This document shows, in pieces, positions 1 through 8,111 of a stretch of DNA of 64,000 bases (position 1 is its first letter; each line of letters starts with the position of its first letter). The position numbers and the translations under genes are program-made. The notes beneath the pieces were generated by a model. The model ran no database searches. It was not told the origin of the DNA and saw only the letters and a list, made by a program, of their open reading frames with translations. Source of the stretch: Firmicutes bacterium HGW-Firmicutes-7 (GTDB taxonomy: Bacteria > Bacillota > Clostridia > Lachnospirales > Vallitaleaceae); assembly GCA_002841375.1 (NCBI GenBank), contig PGZO01000016.1:1-64000 (forward strand), read 5' to 3'.

Positions 1-1
1 C

Positions 2-616
2 GCAACTGGTGCTACTGGAGCGACTGGCGCAACTGGTGCTACCGGAGCAACTGGCGCAACTGGTGCTACTGGCGCAACTGGAGCAACTGGTGCTACTGGC
101 GCAACTGGAGCTACTGGTGCTACTGGAGCAACTGGTGCGACTGGTGCTACTGGAGCCACTGGAGCGACTGGTGCAACTGGAGCTACTGGCGCAACTGGTG
201 CTACTGGAGCTACTGGAGCGACTGGCGCAACTGGCGCAACTGGGGCAACTGGAGCTACTGGAGCGACTGGAGCAACTGGCGCAACTGGCGCTACTGGCGC
301 AACTGGAGCTACTGGTGCAACCGGAACAACTGGAGCAACTGGTGCTACTGGCGCAACTGGAGCTACTGGTGCTACTGGAGCTACTGGTGCGACTGGAGCT
401 ACTGGAGCGACCGGAGCAACTGGCGCAACTGGCGCAACTGGGGCTACTGGAGCAACTGGTGCTACTGGAGCTACTGGTGCAACTGGAGCGACCGGAGCTA
501 CTGGTGCAACTGGAGCGACCGGAGCAACTGGCGCAACTGGTGCTACTGGCGCAACTGGTGCTACTGGAGCTACTGGTGCTACTGGTGCAACTGGCGCAAC
601 CGGAGCTACTGGTGGA
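2..616 (+). repeat. 9-bp tandem repeat array encoding Gly-Ala-Thr
   Basis: About 68 copies of a degenerate 9-base unit (GCN ACT GGN) are in perfect register. The Ala and Gly third positions vary, while the Thr codon is almost always ACT. Arrays like this can change length by slippage or recombination without breaking the frame. Confidence 0.9.
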
Positions 617-619
617 TAA
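2..619 (+). CDS. Collagen-like Gly-Ala-Thr repeat protein, 3' end (partial)
   Basis: The reading frame that starts at base 2 encodes about 68 uninterrupted Gly-X-Thr triplets, almost all Gly-Ala-Thr, and stops at TAA 617-619. One triplet near base 316 is Gly-Thr-Thr. The start lies outside the window. Such triplets form a collagen-like triple helix in bacterial surface and exosporium proteins (BclA-type), where threonines are common O-glycosylation sites. Unusually, the protein ends inside the repeat (Gly-Ala-Thr-Gly-Gly-stop) with no globular C-terminal domain, whereas BclA-type proteins end in a trimerising domain. A glycosyltransferase gene follows about 105 bp downstream. Another frame is also open across the repeat but gives Leu-rich low-complexity sequence and is not believed. 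The collagen frame is certain; the surface or spore role is inferred. Confidence 0.88.
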   Translation, partial: ATGATGATGATGATGATGATGATGATGATGATGATGATGATGATGATGATGATGATGATGATGATGATGATGATGATGATGATGATGATGATGATGATGATGATGATGTTGATGATGATGATGATGATGATGATGATGATGATGATGATGATGATGATGATGATGATGATGATGATGATGATGATGATGATGATGATGATGATGG

Positions 620-646
620 CACTTAATAAAACAACAGAACTTACCA

Positions 647-674
647 GGGATGCCTTCCGTAAGGTAGGCATCCC
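647..674 (+). terminator. Terminator hairpin after the collagen-like gene
   Basis: Bases 647-655 (GGGATGCCT) pair perfectly with 666-674 (AGGCATCCC) around a 10-nt loop, 28 bases after the collagen stop. The T-run after it is weak. It separates the collagen gene from the glycosyltransferase at 725. Confidence 0.6.
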
Positions 675-724
675 ATCATTATACACTGTTTAAGTGTGTC
701 AATATAAAAGAAAGGGATAATACA

Positions 725-1795
725 ATGATTTCCATTAGTCTATGCATGATTGTAAAAAACGAAGAAGATCTACTTGCTCGTTGTTTGGACACAGTTAAAG
801 ATATCGTTGATGAAATTAATATTGTTGATACAGGTTCAACGGATCGAACAAAAGAAATTGCCATACAATATACCAATCGTATTTTTGATTTTGAATGGAT
901 TAATAGTTTTGGCGCAGCTAGAAATGAATCCTTTAAATATGCTACAAAAGATTATATTTTATACTTGGATGCAGATGATGTTTTATTAGAAAAAGATCGA
1001 ATCAAATTAAAAGAGTTAAAAGAAACACTTGATCCATCTGTTGATTCTGTATCCATGTATTACGATGCAGGTACAGATGAATATGGTAACGTTACCTTAA
1101 GATATCGACGCAATCGTCTTTTAAAACGCGAGAAAAATTTTACATGGCAGGGTGATTGCCATCAATATATAAATGTCTCTGGAAAGATTATAAATTCAGA
1201 TATTGCGGTAACCCATAAAAAACTTCGTCATGCTGTAGGACGTACTATTTCTATTTATGCAAAAAAAATTGAAAGAGGGGATACTTTTTCGGCTAGAGAC
1301 TATTTTTATTATGGAAATGAATTAAGAGAAAATAGTCACTATCAAAAAGCAATAGAAAGCTATGACAATAACATCTCCCTGAAAGAAGGCTGGATAGAAG
1401 ATAAGATATTTGCATGTATTTTCAAAGGCGACTGTTATCGCTATCTTGGAGATTTGAAAAATGAGTTGTGTTCATTGTTACAGTCCTTTCAATTTTCATC
1501 CCCAAGGGCAGAAGCGTGTTCCCGTATCGGCTATAACTTTCAACTACAGAAGGATTATAAAACGGCTGTTTTCTGGTATGAGTTTGCTACTCAACAGGTT
1601 CCAGATCCCGATCGCTGGAGCTTCATTTATCTCTCCTGCTACACCTGGTATCCTCATTTACAATTATGCGTTTGTTACTACAATTTGGGTGACTATCAAA
1701 AAGCCTATGAACACAATAACGAAGCTGAAAAGTATCGTCCGGAAGATAAAAGTGTTCTTCACAATAAAAAATTGCTTGAGGGATTATTAAAATAA
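725..1795 (+). CDS. Family 2 glycosyltransferase with C-terminal TPR repeats
   Basis: 356 residues. The N-terminus has the GT2 (GT-A fold) signature: ISLCMIVKNEE at residues 3-13, VDTGSTDRT near residue 35 and the nucleotide/metal motif LDADD near residue 80. From about residue 190 the sequence becomes TPR-like helical pairs (YYYGNELRENSHYQKAIESY and a final NLGDYQKAYEHNNEAEKY), a layout seen in GT2 enzymes that modify proteins or peptides. The start is supported by an AAAGAAAGGG ribosome site. It lies just downstream of a Thr-rich collagen-like gene and is a clear paralogue of the protein at 30304-31368. A plausible inference is that it glycosylates collagen-like proteins. Family assignment is firm; acceptor and donor are unknown. 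Confidence 0.85.
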   Translation: MISISLCMIVKNEEDLLARCLDTVKDIVDEINIVDTGSTDRTKEIAIQYTNRIFDFEWINSFGAARNESFKYATKDYILYLDADDVLLEKDRIKLKELKETLDPSVDSVSMYYDAGTDEYGNVTLRYRRNRLLKREKNFTWQGDCHQYINVSGKIINSDIAVTHKKLRHAVGRTISIYAKKIERGDTFSARDYFYYGNELRENSHYQKAIESYDNNISLKEGWIEDKIFACIFKGDCYRYLGDLKNELCSLLQSFQFSSPRAEACSRIGYNFQLQKDYKTAVFWYEFATQQVPDPDRWSFIYLSCYTWYPHLQLCVCYYNLGDYQKAYEHNNEAEKYRPEDKSVLHNKKLLEGLLK

Positions 1796-1803
1796 AAAAT
1801 AGG

Positions 1804-1836
1804 ATAACAGAACATTATCATGTAGCTGTTATTTTC
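1804..1836 (+). terminator. Possible terminator of the glycosyltransferase gene
   Basis: ATAACAG near 1804-1810 pairs with CTGTTAT near 1826-1832, with a 15-nt loop, followed by a short TTTTC. The stem is only 7 bp, so this is tentative. Confidence 0.4.
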
Positions 1837-1891
1837 AACATAACTATAATATAAGTATTAAGATGGCTATAAAACAATTATAATTATTTCA

Positions 1892-1937
1892 AACCAAAAC
1901 ACCTCATGAAAAAAATGTGATATAAGGTGTTTTGGTT
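1892..1937. terminator. Hairpin between convergent genes
   Basis: A perfect 13-bp inverted repeat (1892-1904 with 1925-1937, AACCAAAACACCT type) with a 20-nt loop lies between the convergent genes ending at 1795 and 1948. No strong T-run follows on either side, so it may be a weak bidirectional terminator. Confidence 0.55.
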
Positions 1938-1947
1938 ACGATATACA

Positions 1948-2907
1948 CTATTCTGTCAAAAAATATCTCGTAAATATAATGCCCAATCCCATGACAATGG
2001 CTATATATACATAAATTAGAAAAAGTTCCGCTTTTCCAGATCCAGAACTCACACGAAGATCATCATCTTCAACATTCCTATATTTTTCAGTGATCTCCAT
2101 GCCATCTGCATCGTACATGGATGTTGTTACAAGATGATAATTATAAAAAGACTCTTCTACAGAGTTCTCAAGAAGGCTATCCAGTTCCTCCACATGATAA
2201 AACTCCAGAAACTGCGGATTCTTCACTTCGAACTTTATCGATTTCCTTGCCCTGTCTTCTGAAAGATAACCTGGACTTGAATAAGTATAATAATCTAGCC
2301 CATAGTACATAATTTCATTTGAAAGATTATAACCGCTTACGGCAATATATTGCTCATCTTTGATTTCAACCGGATAGATCTGTACAACCGATGAATAATC
2401 AGAAGACTCGATATTGGCGCGAACAATCCTGTATCTTTGATTGAAGCCTCCTAGAAATTCAGCAATTCCATATACGTCCGCATTGAATTGATCCTTAAAA
2501 GAAACAATGAGGACACCGTCCATCTCTTTTGTTTCTAGTACGTAAGCATCTACTGGATTTTTGTACGAAGCGGTGAATTCTGTGATGGCAGCTGATAAAT
2601 CACTCTTATTAATTGTAAACTTATATTCCGAAACATAAATCAAGCAAGATAAAACCAGTGTCAAAACTACACATAACACCGCAGCCAATAGCCTAGTCCT
2701 TTTGACTTTTTTTAGGAATTTCAGCTCGATTACCGGAATCTTTTCAATGTTGTCGATATCGTCAACCATCTGTTCATATGCTTCTTTACAGTCCTCACAG
2801 GTATCTAGATGCTCTTCTATCGCAATATTCGTATCATCGCTAGTAAGTTTTTCAATGTAATTAGGAAGTAAATCCTGAACAATGCTACAAGTCAACTCTT
2901 TTTTCAT
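1948..2907 (-). CDS. zf-HC2 anti-sigma-factor-like membrane protein
   Basis: 319 residues. The N-terminal 50 residues carry the zf-HC2 anti-sigma zinc-finger pattern His33-x3-Cys37-x2-Cys40. A transmembrane helix follows at about residues 72-92, then a ~190-residue extracytoplasmic part, and a second hydrophobic helix near the C-terminus (residues 290-312). Such proteins usually hold an ECF sigma factor at the membrane. Here no sigma-factor gene is adjacent: upstream is a 467-bp gap and downstream is a convergent glycosyltransferase. The partner, if any, is encoded elsewhere. The start ATG has AGAGGAACAGG upstream on the minus strand. The domain call is secure; the regulatory role is inferred from the family. 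Confidence 0.75.
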   Translation of the reverse strand: MKKELTCSIVQDLLPNYIEKLTSDDTNIAIEEHLDTCEDCKEAYEQMVDDIDNIEKIPVIELKFLKKVKRTRLLAAVLCVVLTLVLSCLIYVSEYKFTINKSDLSAAITEFTASYKNPVDAYVLETKEMDGVLIVSFKDQFNADVYGIAEFLGGFNQRYRIVRANIESSDYSSVVQIYPVEIKDEQYIAVSGYNLSNEIMYYGLDYYTYSSPGYLSEDRARKSIKFEVKNPQFLEFYHVEELDSLLENSVEESFYNYHLVTTSMYDADGMEITEKYRNVEDDDLRVSSGSGKAELFLIYVYIAIVMGLGIIFTRYFLTE

Positions 2908-3237
2908 TCCTGTTCCTCTTTCGCTGATTTTTATTTTACCCTATATGAAGATATCAGTCTTCACCATTCGCAATGGCATCAGATACTCACAAGGCTAACA
3001 ATTAGATACGTATTACATTATTTATCCATTATACACGCTAACCGCTCTCTAATTCAACATAGTAATTTATCACACAAGAAAATCGGCTGCGCCGAGTTAA
3101 AATCCTCGTTACACATCTGCCGCTTTTCCAATTGCTTATGCAGAACTTTCCTAGTAAATAAAAAATAATACCTTATGGCATTCCTCTATGCTTCTTATTC
3201 CTACAGTAAATTAACGCGACCTTTTATAGCTTTTCAC

Positions 3238-3266
3238 TTGACATATACATCTTATTATTGTAATAT
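3238..3266 (+). promoter_or_regulatory. Strong sigma-A-type promoter of the sulfur flavoprotein gene
   Basis: TTGACA (3238-3243) is followed after exactly 17 bases by TAATAT (3261-3266). It lies about 110 bp upstream of the ATG at 3375. Confidence 0.75.
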
Positions 3267-3305
3267 ATAGATATATCTATAAGTATTATTATATTTAAAT
3301 AAAAT

Positions 3306-3334
3306 GGCTATAGTGATCAATTCACACTATAACC
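3306..3334 (+). promoter_or_regulatory. Inverted repeat, candidate operator in the 5' leader
   Basis: GGCTATAGTG (3306-3315) and CACTATAACC (3325-3334) form a 9-of-10 inverted repeat with a 9-nt spacer. It lies between the promoter and the ribosome site of the gene at 3375, where a repressor or an RNA hairpin could act. Confidence 0.45.
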
Positions 3335-3374
3335 ATAAAATAAAAATTTAACAATCAAAAGGAAGGGATTAACT

Positions 3375-5849
3375 ATGTCAAAGAAAGTAATTATTGTCGG
3401 AGGTGTAGCAGGTGGAGCTAGCACTGCTGCCCGACTCAGAAGATTAGATGAATCTATAGAAATAATAATGTTTGAAAGAGGGCCTTACATCTCCTATGCA
3501 AACTGTGGTTTGCCCTATTATATTGGTGGTACAATTGAAGACCGAGATGCATTATTTGTTCAAACGCCTGAAGCAATGAAAGCACGTTTTAATATGGATG
3601 TACGTGTACAAAGTGAAGTCATGTCCATCAATCGGGACAAAAAAACTGTTACAGTGAATAATAATGTTTCAGGTCAAACTTATGAAGAAAGCTATGATAC
3701 ATTAGTATTGTCTCCAGGTTCCTCCCCTATTCGTCCTAAAATACCTGGTATTGATAGCCCCAACATTTTCACACTATGGACTGTACCAGATACCGATGCT
3801 ATAAAAAGTTATATTGATACCCACAAGGTTAAAACCGCTACAGTAATTGGCGGAGGATTTATTGGAATTGAGATGGTTGAGAATTTACATGATCTTGGCA
3901 TTGAAGTAACCTTAGTCGAAATGGTTGACCAAGTTCTTACTCCTGTTGATTTTGAAATGGCACAGGTAATTCACAATCATTTATCAAATCAAGGTGTACG
4001 TCTTCATTTAAAGAATGGTGTGAAGACTTTCTCTTATGAGGAAGGTACTACAACCGTTGAACTACAAGATGGTACGAAGGTACCCTCTGATTTAGTTATT
4101 CTATCTATTGGCGTAGCTCCTAACGGTAGTCTTGCAAAGGATTGTAACTTAGAGGTAAATACTCGTGGCGGAATCATAGTAGATTCATACCTTAAAACTA
4201 GTGATCCATCAATCTATGCAATTGGAGATGCTATTGAGGTTATCGACTATATTAATCAAGTCCCAACTATGATCCCTCTTGCAGGCCCTGCAAATAAACA
4301 AGGTCGTATTGTTGCTAACAATATCACTGGTAGAATGGAGGCCTATGAAGGAACCCAAGGAACTTCAGTAGCGAAGGTTTTTGATTTAACCGTTGCCACA
4401 ACAGGAACAAATGAAAAAACACTTACCCGTTTAGGCAAAGTCTATGGCGTAGATTACTGGATTACTATAGTACAGCCTAATTCTCATGCAGGCTATTATC
4501 CAGGCGCAATGCCCATGACCTTAAAAGTGATCTTCGACAAGGATGGAAAAATATTAGGTGCACAAAATGTTGGTTATGATGGCGTAGAAAAGAGGATTGA
4601 TGTTATTGCGACTGCAATGAGATTTGGAGGAACTATTTACGATTTAAAAAAATTAGAGCTTGCCTATGCCCCTCCATATTCTTCAGCAAAAGATCCTACA
4701 AACTTAGCTGGTTTCTCAGCAGAGAATATTTTACTTCGTGACCAAGATCCAATTTTATGGCGCGAGCTTCCAGACTTAGATCCTAACGCTTCAATAATTT
4801 TAGATGTTAGAGAAAATATTGAATATCAGCTTGGCGCAATACAAAACGCTGTCCATATTCCAATTAATGATTTAAGAGGGCGTATGAATGAACTACCAAA
4901 GGATAAATTAATTGTTGTTTACTGTGCTGTTGGTTTACGTGGTTACATTGCTACAAGAATCTTAGCGGAAAATGGTTATACTGTTAAAAATCTACTTGGT
5001 GGCTATAGCTTATATAGGATGTTCTTTAATGATTATACTAATCCTCGATGTGATTTTCTAGCGAGCATACCTGTTGGTGATGATGGTGCTCCTGAGATTG
5101 TGGAAGAGTCTCAAATAACAGGTCAAACAATTACTTTAAATGCTTGTGGTTTACAATGCCCTGGTCCAATCATGCAGGTAAATTCTAAAATTCATGAACT
5201 TAATAATGGAGATATCCTTGAAGTACTTGCAACAGATCCTGGCTTTGAGATAGATGTTCAGGCTTGGTGTAAAAAAACTGGTAATACATTTATGAAATCT
5301 GAAAAAAGAAGCAAAGAATTTGCTATTTATATAAAAAAGGAAGCACCTATTTCTCTCTCACATAATAAAACTGAACCTACCGATGATAGTACAATGGTGA
5401 TTTTTAGCGGTGATTTAGATAAAGCCCTTGCTGCAATGATTATTGCAAATGGTGCAGTAGCAATGGGTAAGAAGGTTACCTTGTTCTTTACCTTCTGGGG
5501 TTTAAATATCCTTAGAAGACCTGAGAAGGTATCAGTTTCCAAGTCACTTGTTGAAAAAATGTTTGGAATTATGATGCCTAGAGGCAGTAAGAAATTAAAG
5601 CTATCAAAAATGAACATGAGTGGAATGGGCACTGCAATGATTAAAAAAGTAATGAAAGATAAAAATGTAAATTCCCTTGAAGAATTGCTAGCGTCTGCAA
5701 TGGACAGTGGCGTTAGACTAGTTGCATGCACGATGTCAATGGATTTAATGGGCATCAAAAAAGAGGAACTACTTGATGGTATTGAATATGGTGGTGTTGC
5801 TTCTTACCTAGGAGCGAGTGAAGCTTCTAATCATAATTTATTTATTTAA
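3375..5849 (+). CDS. CoA-disulfide reductase-rhodanese-TusA-DsrE fusion
   Basis: 824 residues. Residues 1-450 are a pyridine-nucleotide disulfide oxidoreductase of the CoA-disulfide/persulfide reductase group: FAD motif VGGVAGGAST near residue 8, single redox cysteine Cys44 in YANCGLPYY, NAD motif GGGFIGIE near residue 160. Residues about 457-560 are a rhodanese domain with catalytic Cys517 in YCAVGLRG. Residues about 585-655 are a TusA/SirA domain with the CPGP motif at Cys595. Residues about 670-824 resemble DsrE/F. Together these can reduce persulfides or CoA-disulfides and pass sulfane sulfur between domains, a cytosolic role in sulfur or redox metabolism. The start has an AAAGGAAGGG ribosome site. 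It is monocistronic with its own strong promoter. Confidence 0.92.
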   Translation: MSKKVIIVGGVAGGASTAARLRRLDESIEIIMFERGPYISYANCGLPYYIGGTIEDRDALFVQTPEAMKARFNMDVRVQSEVMSINRDKKTVTVNNNVSGQTYEESYDTLVLSPGSSPIRPKIPGIDSPNIFTLWTVPDTDAIKSYIDTHKVKTATVIGGGFIGIEMVENLHDLGIEVTLVEMVDQVLTPVDFEMAQVIHNHLSNQGVRLHLKNGVKTFSYEEGTTTVELQDGTKVPSDLVILSIGVAPNGSLAKDCNLEVNTRGGIIVDSYLKTSDPSIYAIGDAIEVIDYINQVPTMIPLAGPANKQGRIVANNITGRMEAYEGTQGTSVAKVFDLTVATTGTNEKTLTRLGKVYGVDYWITIVQPNSHAGYYPGAMPMTLKVIFDKDGKILGAQNVGYDGVEKRIDVIATAMRFGGTIYDLKKLELAYAPPYSSAKDPTNLAGFSAENILLRDQDPILWRELPDLDPNASIILDVRENIEYQLGAIQNAVHIPINDLRGRMNELPKDKLIVVYCAVGLRGYIATRILAENGYTVKNLLGGYSLYRMFFNDYTNPRCDFLASIPVGDDGAPEIVEESQITGQTITLNACGLQCPGPIMQVNSKIHELNNGDILEVLATDPGFEIDVQAWCKKTGNTFMKSEKRSKEFAIYIKKEAPISLSHNKTEPTDDSTMVIFSGDLDKALAAMIIANGAVAMGKKVTLFFTFWGLNILRRPEKVSVSKSLVEKMFGIMMPRGSKKLKLSKMNMSGMGTAMIKKVMKDKNVNSLEELLASAMDSGVRLVACTMSMDLMGIKKEELLDGIEYGGVASYLGASEASNHNLFI

Positions 5850-5915
5850 GAAATGCCCTACAGACTTATAGCAGAAAATATAACTACGCCTTGGCGCTAG
5901 CATAATTAATTGAAT

Positions 5916-6036
5916 ACACACTAAAGCTCCTTTCAGGTTATTTGATATGCTCCCCTTGTGATAGACAGTTTAAATAATACATCTGTTTATTACAAGGAAG
6001 ATTATATCAATGATTAGAAAGGAGCTTTTAATATGG
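5916..6036. repeat. ~120-bp imperfect palindrome (MITE-like)
   Basis: AAAGCTCCTTTC (5923-5934) is exactly inverted at 6017-6028. The similarity continues inward with small gaps (GATAT, CCTTGT-ATA-ACAG) almost to the centre near 5975, and outward as ACACAC on the left and GTGTGT on the right. One strand would fold into a single long hairpin. It resembles a miniature inverted-repeat element or a remnant of one; no transposase is present. Confidence 0.55.
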
Positions 6037-6074
6037 TGTGTCCTTTATGGCATCCATATAATCATTTAATATAA
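6033..6074 (+). CDS. Possible 13-residue leader peptide
   Basis: ATG at 6033 is preceded by an excellent GAAAGGAG ribosome site, and the frame reads MVCPLWHPYNHLI before TAA. The ribosome site lies inside the right arm of the palindrome, so folding could hide it. It may be a chance ORF or the remnant of a gene start. Nothing is known of its function. Confidence 0.2.
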   Translation: MVCPLWHPYNHLI

Positions 6075-6294
6075 CGATTCGATATCTTTTGTTAAAAAAA
6101 GTCGAGCATCATAAATATAGCTTTGGTATTATATAAATATGAAAAGGAGACTACCTATAATAGTTAAAACAAAAGGTTAATAAGGATTTCACCATCATAA
6201 CGAAAGGGTTATAGGTTACCTTTATCAACCTAAATATATTATATAAGGAGCGTATTGGTGTCTGTGATATTATACACATCGTACAAAGGAGATA

Positions 6295-7182
6295 ATGTTA
6301 AAAGAATTAAATCATATCATTGACTATATTGAAGATCATTTAACCAATGATCTGTCTCTTGAAATAATTTCTGAATATGCTGGGGTTTCCGACTATCACT
6401 TTAGAAAGGTATTCTTTTATCTTTCAGGGTTAACGCTTAGCGAATATATCAAAAACCGTAAGTTGTCGGAAGCAAGTATGGATTTATTAAATGGAGAAAA
6501 AGTAACAGATGTTGCTTTTAAATATGGTTATCAGTCACTGGACGGCTTTACTCGAGCATTTAAAAAGTGGAGTGGTTTTTTACCCTCGGATGTAATCAAA
6601 AAAGGTATCAGTAAATCGTTTCCCAAACTTTCATTCATAATAACCGTCAAGGGAGGAACTAGTATGGAATTTAGAATTGAACACAAACCAGCGTTTAATA
6701 TAGTCGGTGTAAGCAAACGTGTCCCTATGCAATTTGAAGGTATTAATAACGAGATTGTAGCGCTTGCAAAAAGCATAACGGACGAACAAAAGAAAGAAAT
6801 GCATTCTCTTCAAAATATAGAGCCCTGTGAAATTGTCAATGCATCTTATGAGGCAGACGCTAATTTCTTAAAAGAAGAAGGAGCTTTAACTCACATAATA
6901 GGTATTTTAACAACTGAAAATCAAGTAAGTAATCTATTGGAAAAAGTGCCCGTCGCAGCTTATACGTGGGCAATATTTCCAAATGAAGGACCGTTTCCTT
7001 CAACGTTACAAGAAACAATGGCTAAAACATATTCAGAATGGCTTCCTTCTTCGAATTACGAGGTAATTAATGCCCCTTCTTTTTCTTTTACTAAAATGGA
7101 TAAACATAAAAAAAATTACGCTTATAGTGAAGTTTGGATTCCGGTTCAAAAGAATGAAAACTTTAAAAATGAGCGCAATTGA
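6295..7182 (+). CDS. AraC-family regulator with GyrI-like effector domain
   Basis: 295 residues. Residues 1-105 form the double helix-turn-helix of AraC/XylS proteins (LEIISEYAGVSDYHFRKVF, then VTDVAFKYGYQSLDGFTRAFKKW). Residues about 122-290 form a GyrI-like (SOUL/BacR) ligand-binding domain (FRIEHKPAFNIVGVSKRVP). This order is that of Rob/MarA-type regulators that sense small hydrophobic molecules. The AAAGGAG site 4 bases before the ATG fixes the start. No obvious target lies next to it; a strong terminator follows. A second regulator of the same design is at 12473-13381. Confidence 0.88.
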   Translation: MLKELNHIIDYIEDHLTNDLSLEIISEYAGVSDYHFRKVFFYLSGLTLSEYIKNRKLSEASMDLLNGEKVTDVAFKYGYQSLDGFTRAFKKWSGFLPSDVIKKGISKSFPKLSFIITVKGGTSMEFRIEHKPAFNIVGVSKRVPMQFEGINNEIVALAKSITDEQKKEMHSLQNIEPCEIVNASYEADANFLKEEGALTHIIGILTTENQVSNLLEKVPVAAYTWAIFPNEGPFPSTLQETMAKTYSEWLPSSNYEVINAPSFSFTKMDKHKKNYAYSEVWIPVQKNENFKNERN

Positions 7183-7194
7183 ATTTAATAATTT

Positions 7195-7228
7195 AACTAG
7201 CAGTTATTCTCTGCTAGTTATTTTTTTA
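7195..7228 (+). terminator. Rho-independent terminator
   Basis: A perfect 9-bp stem (AACTAGCAG 7195-7203 with CTGCTAGTT 7211-7219, 7-nt loop) is followed by ATTTTTTTAT. It ends the AraC-type gene. Confidence 0.9.
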
Positions 7229-7265
7229 TATTTTTTCGTTTCAATATGACTAGTACATCATAAGG

Positions 7266-8018
7266 CTACACTAAAATCTTCTTTTTCAAATATCCTTCGT
7301 TCAGCAAATGTATGGTCTTAAACTTCCCTCCGTAAAATACTGCCCAATTATTAAACACACATGGAACAGCTTTAGCCTCTTCTAACGTATTTATTTTAAT
7401 CAAGTTCAAAGGAATATTATTAGCCTGGCAAAACTTTTCAACCTGCTCAATACAGTTTGGAATGTAGGGGCATTGTTTTCCGTAATAAATTGTAAGATCT
7501 TTTGTATCAATTTCTTGCTTTCGTGCGTTATTTGCAAAGGTAGGCTGACTACCATCAAAGGATAGTGCCAATAGCTCATATTCGCTACCAATTCTATCTA
7601 CCACTTCAAATCCATATTTCTGCATATATTTCTTATCTGTGAGAAACGGTATTTTTTTCTTGGCACTAATAACGCAAACTCCTGATTTCCCTTGACTCTT
7701 AGCATCTTCAATGCAGTATTCTAGCAGCTTTTGACCATGACCTTTACTCTTGAAACTACCCGAAACCCAAAAGCAATAGATATAGATATAATTCTCACCA
7801 TTAATAGGAACCCACGCAGTTTCCAGTGGAGCGTATTCGATAAAAACCTTTCCTTTATCGTCAAGTTTTCTAAAGATATGCCCTTCTGGAAATCTTTCAG
7901 CCAGCCAAGATCGCTTCTCATCAACACCACACTGATGTTTCTTATCGGAAATGGCACAGCACAAATGCTCTTTAGCAATGTTATCCATCTCCAAATTAAT
8001 ATAGTTATCACACATCAT
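7266..8018 (-). CDS. YoaP-type GNAT acetyltransferase
   Basis: About 250 residues. The first ~150 residues are a GNAT domain with the acetyl-CoA loop near SFKSKGHGQKLLE, followed by a YoaP-like C-terminal domain holding YYGKQCPYIPNCIEQV, a thioredoxin-like CxxxxxC segment. Members transfer acetyl groups to unknown substrates. In-frame start codons are GTG at 8024 and ATG at 8018 and 8015. The AGGAGG ribosome site overlaps the GTG, so one of the ATGs is the real start. Flanked by unrelated genes and transcribed alone. Confidence 0.82.
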   Translation of the reverse strand: MMCDNYINLEMDNIAKEHLCCAISDKKHQCGVDEKRSWLAERFPEGHIFRKLDDKGKVFIEYAPLETAWVPINGENYIYIYCFWVSGSFKSKGHGQKLLEYCIEDAKSQGKSGVCVISAKKKIPFLTDKKYMQKYGFEVVDRIGSEYELLALSFDGSQPTFANNARKQEIDTKDLTIYYGKQCPYIPNCIEQVEKFCQANNIPLNLIKINTLEEAKAVPCVFNNWAVFYGGKFKTIHLLNEGYLKKKILV

Positions 8019-8111
8019 AAGCACCTCCTGTCACCATAGGCTTAACACCAGATTGACAATATTTTTCTTGCATTACAAGCACGCCTTCTCATGATCTATT
8101 TAATTTACATA

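Larger units (their letters stand above)
2908..3374. other. Intergenic region, 467 bp
   Basis: No credible coding sequence is present. It holds a small perfect hairpin (TCGGC-TGC-GCCGA, 3083-3095), and near its right end the promoter and inverted repeat described separately. Confidence 0.6.
5850..6294. other. Intergenic region, 445 bp, with palindromic element and leader-like ORFs
   Basis: No full gene is visible. It holds the ~120-bp palindromic element at 5916-6036 and two 13-codon ORFs (6033-6074 and 6139-6180). A weak inverted repeat (6174-6186 with 6218-6231) precedes the ribosome site of the AraC-type gene at 6295. Confidence 0.55.

Noticed and set aside
9-626. Long Leu-rich open frame across the collagen repeat
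   Set aside because: It is the same DNA read in a frame shifted by one base; the frame from base 2 gives regular Gly-Ala-Thr triplets, and the open shadow frame arises from the 9-base repeat.
2908-3374. ECF sigma factor next to the zf-HC2 protein
   Set aside because: No open frame with sigma-70 region 2 or 4 sequence exists in the adjacent gaps.
5916-6036. Insertion sequence or transposon
   Set aside because: No transposase or fragment of one lies between or beside the inverted arms, and the arms fold back almost completely; it is listed as a MITE-like palindrome instead.
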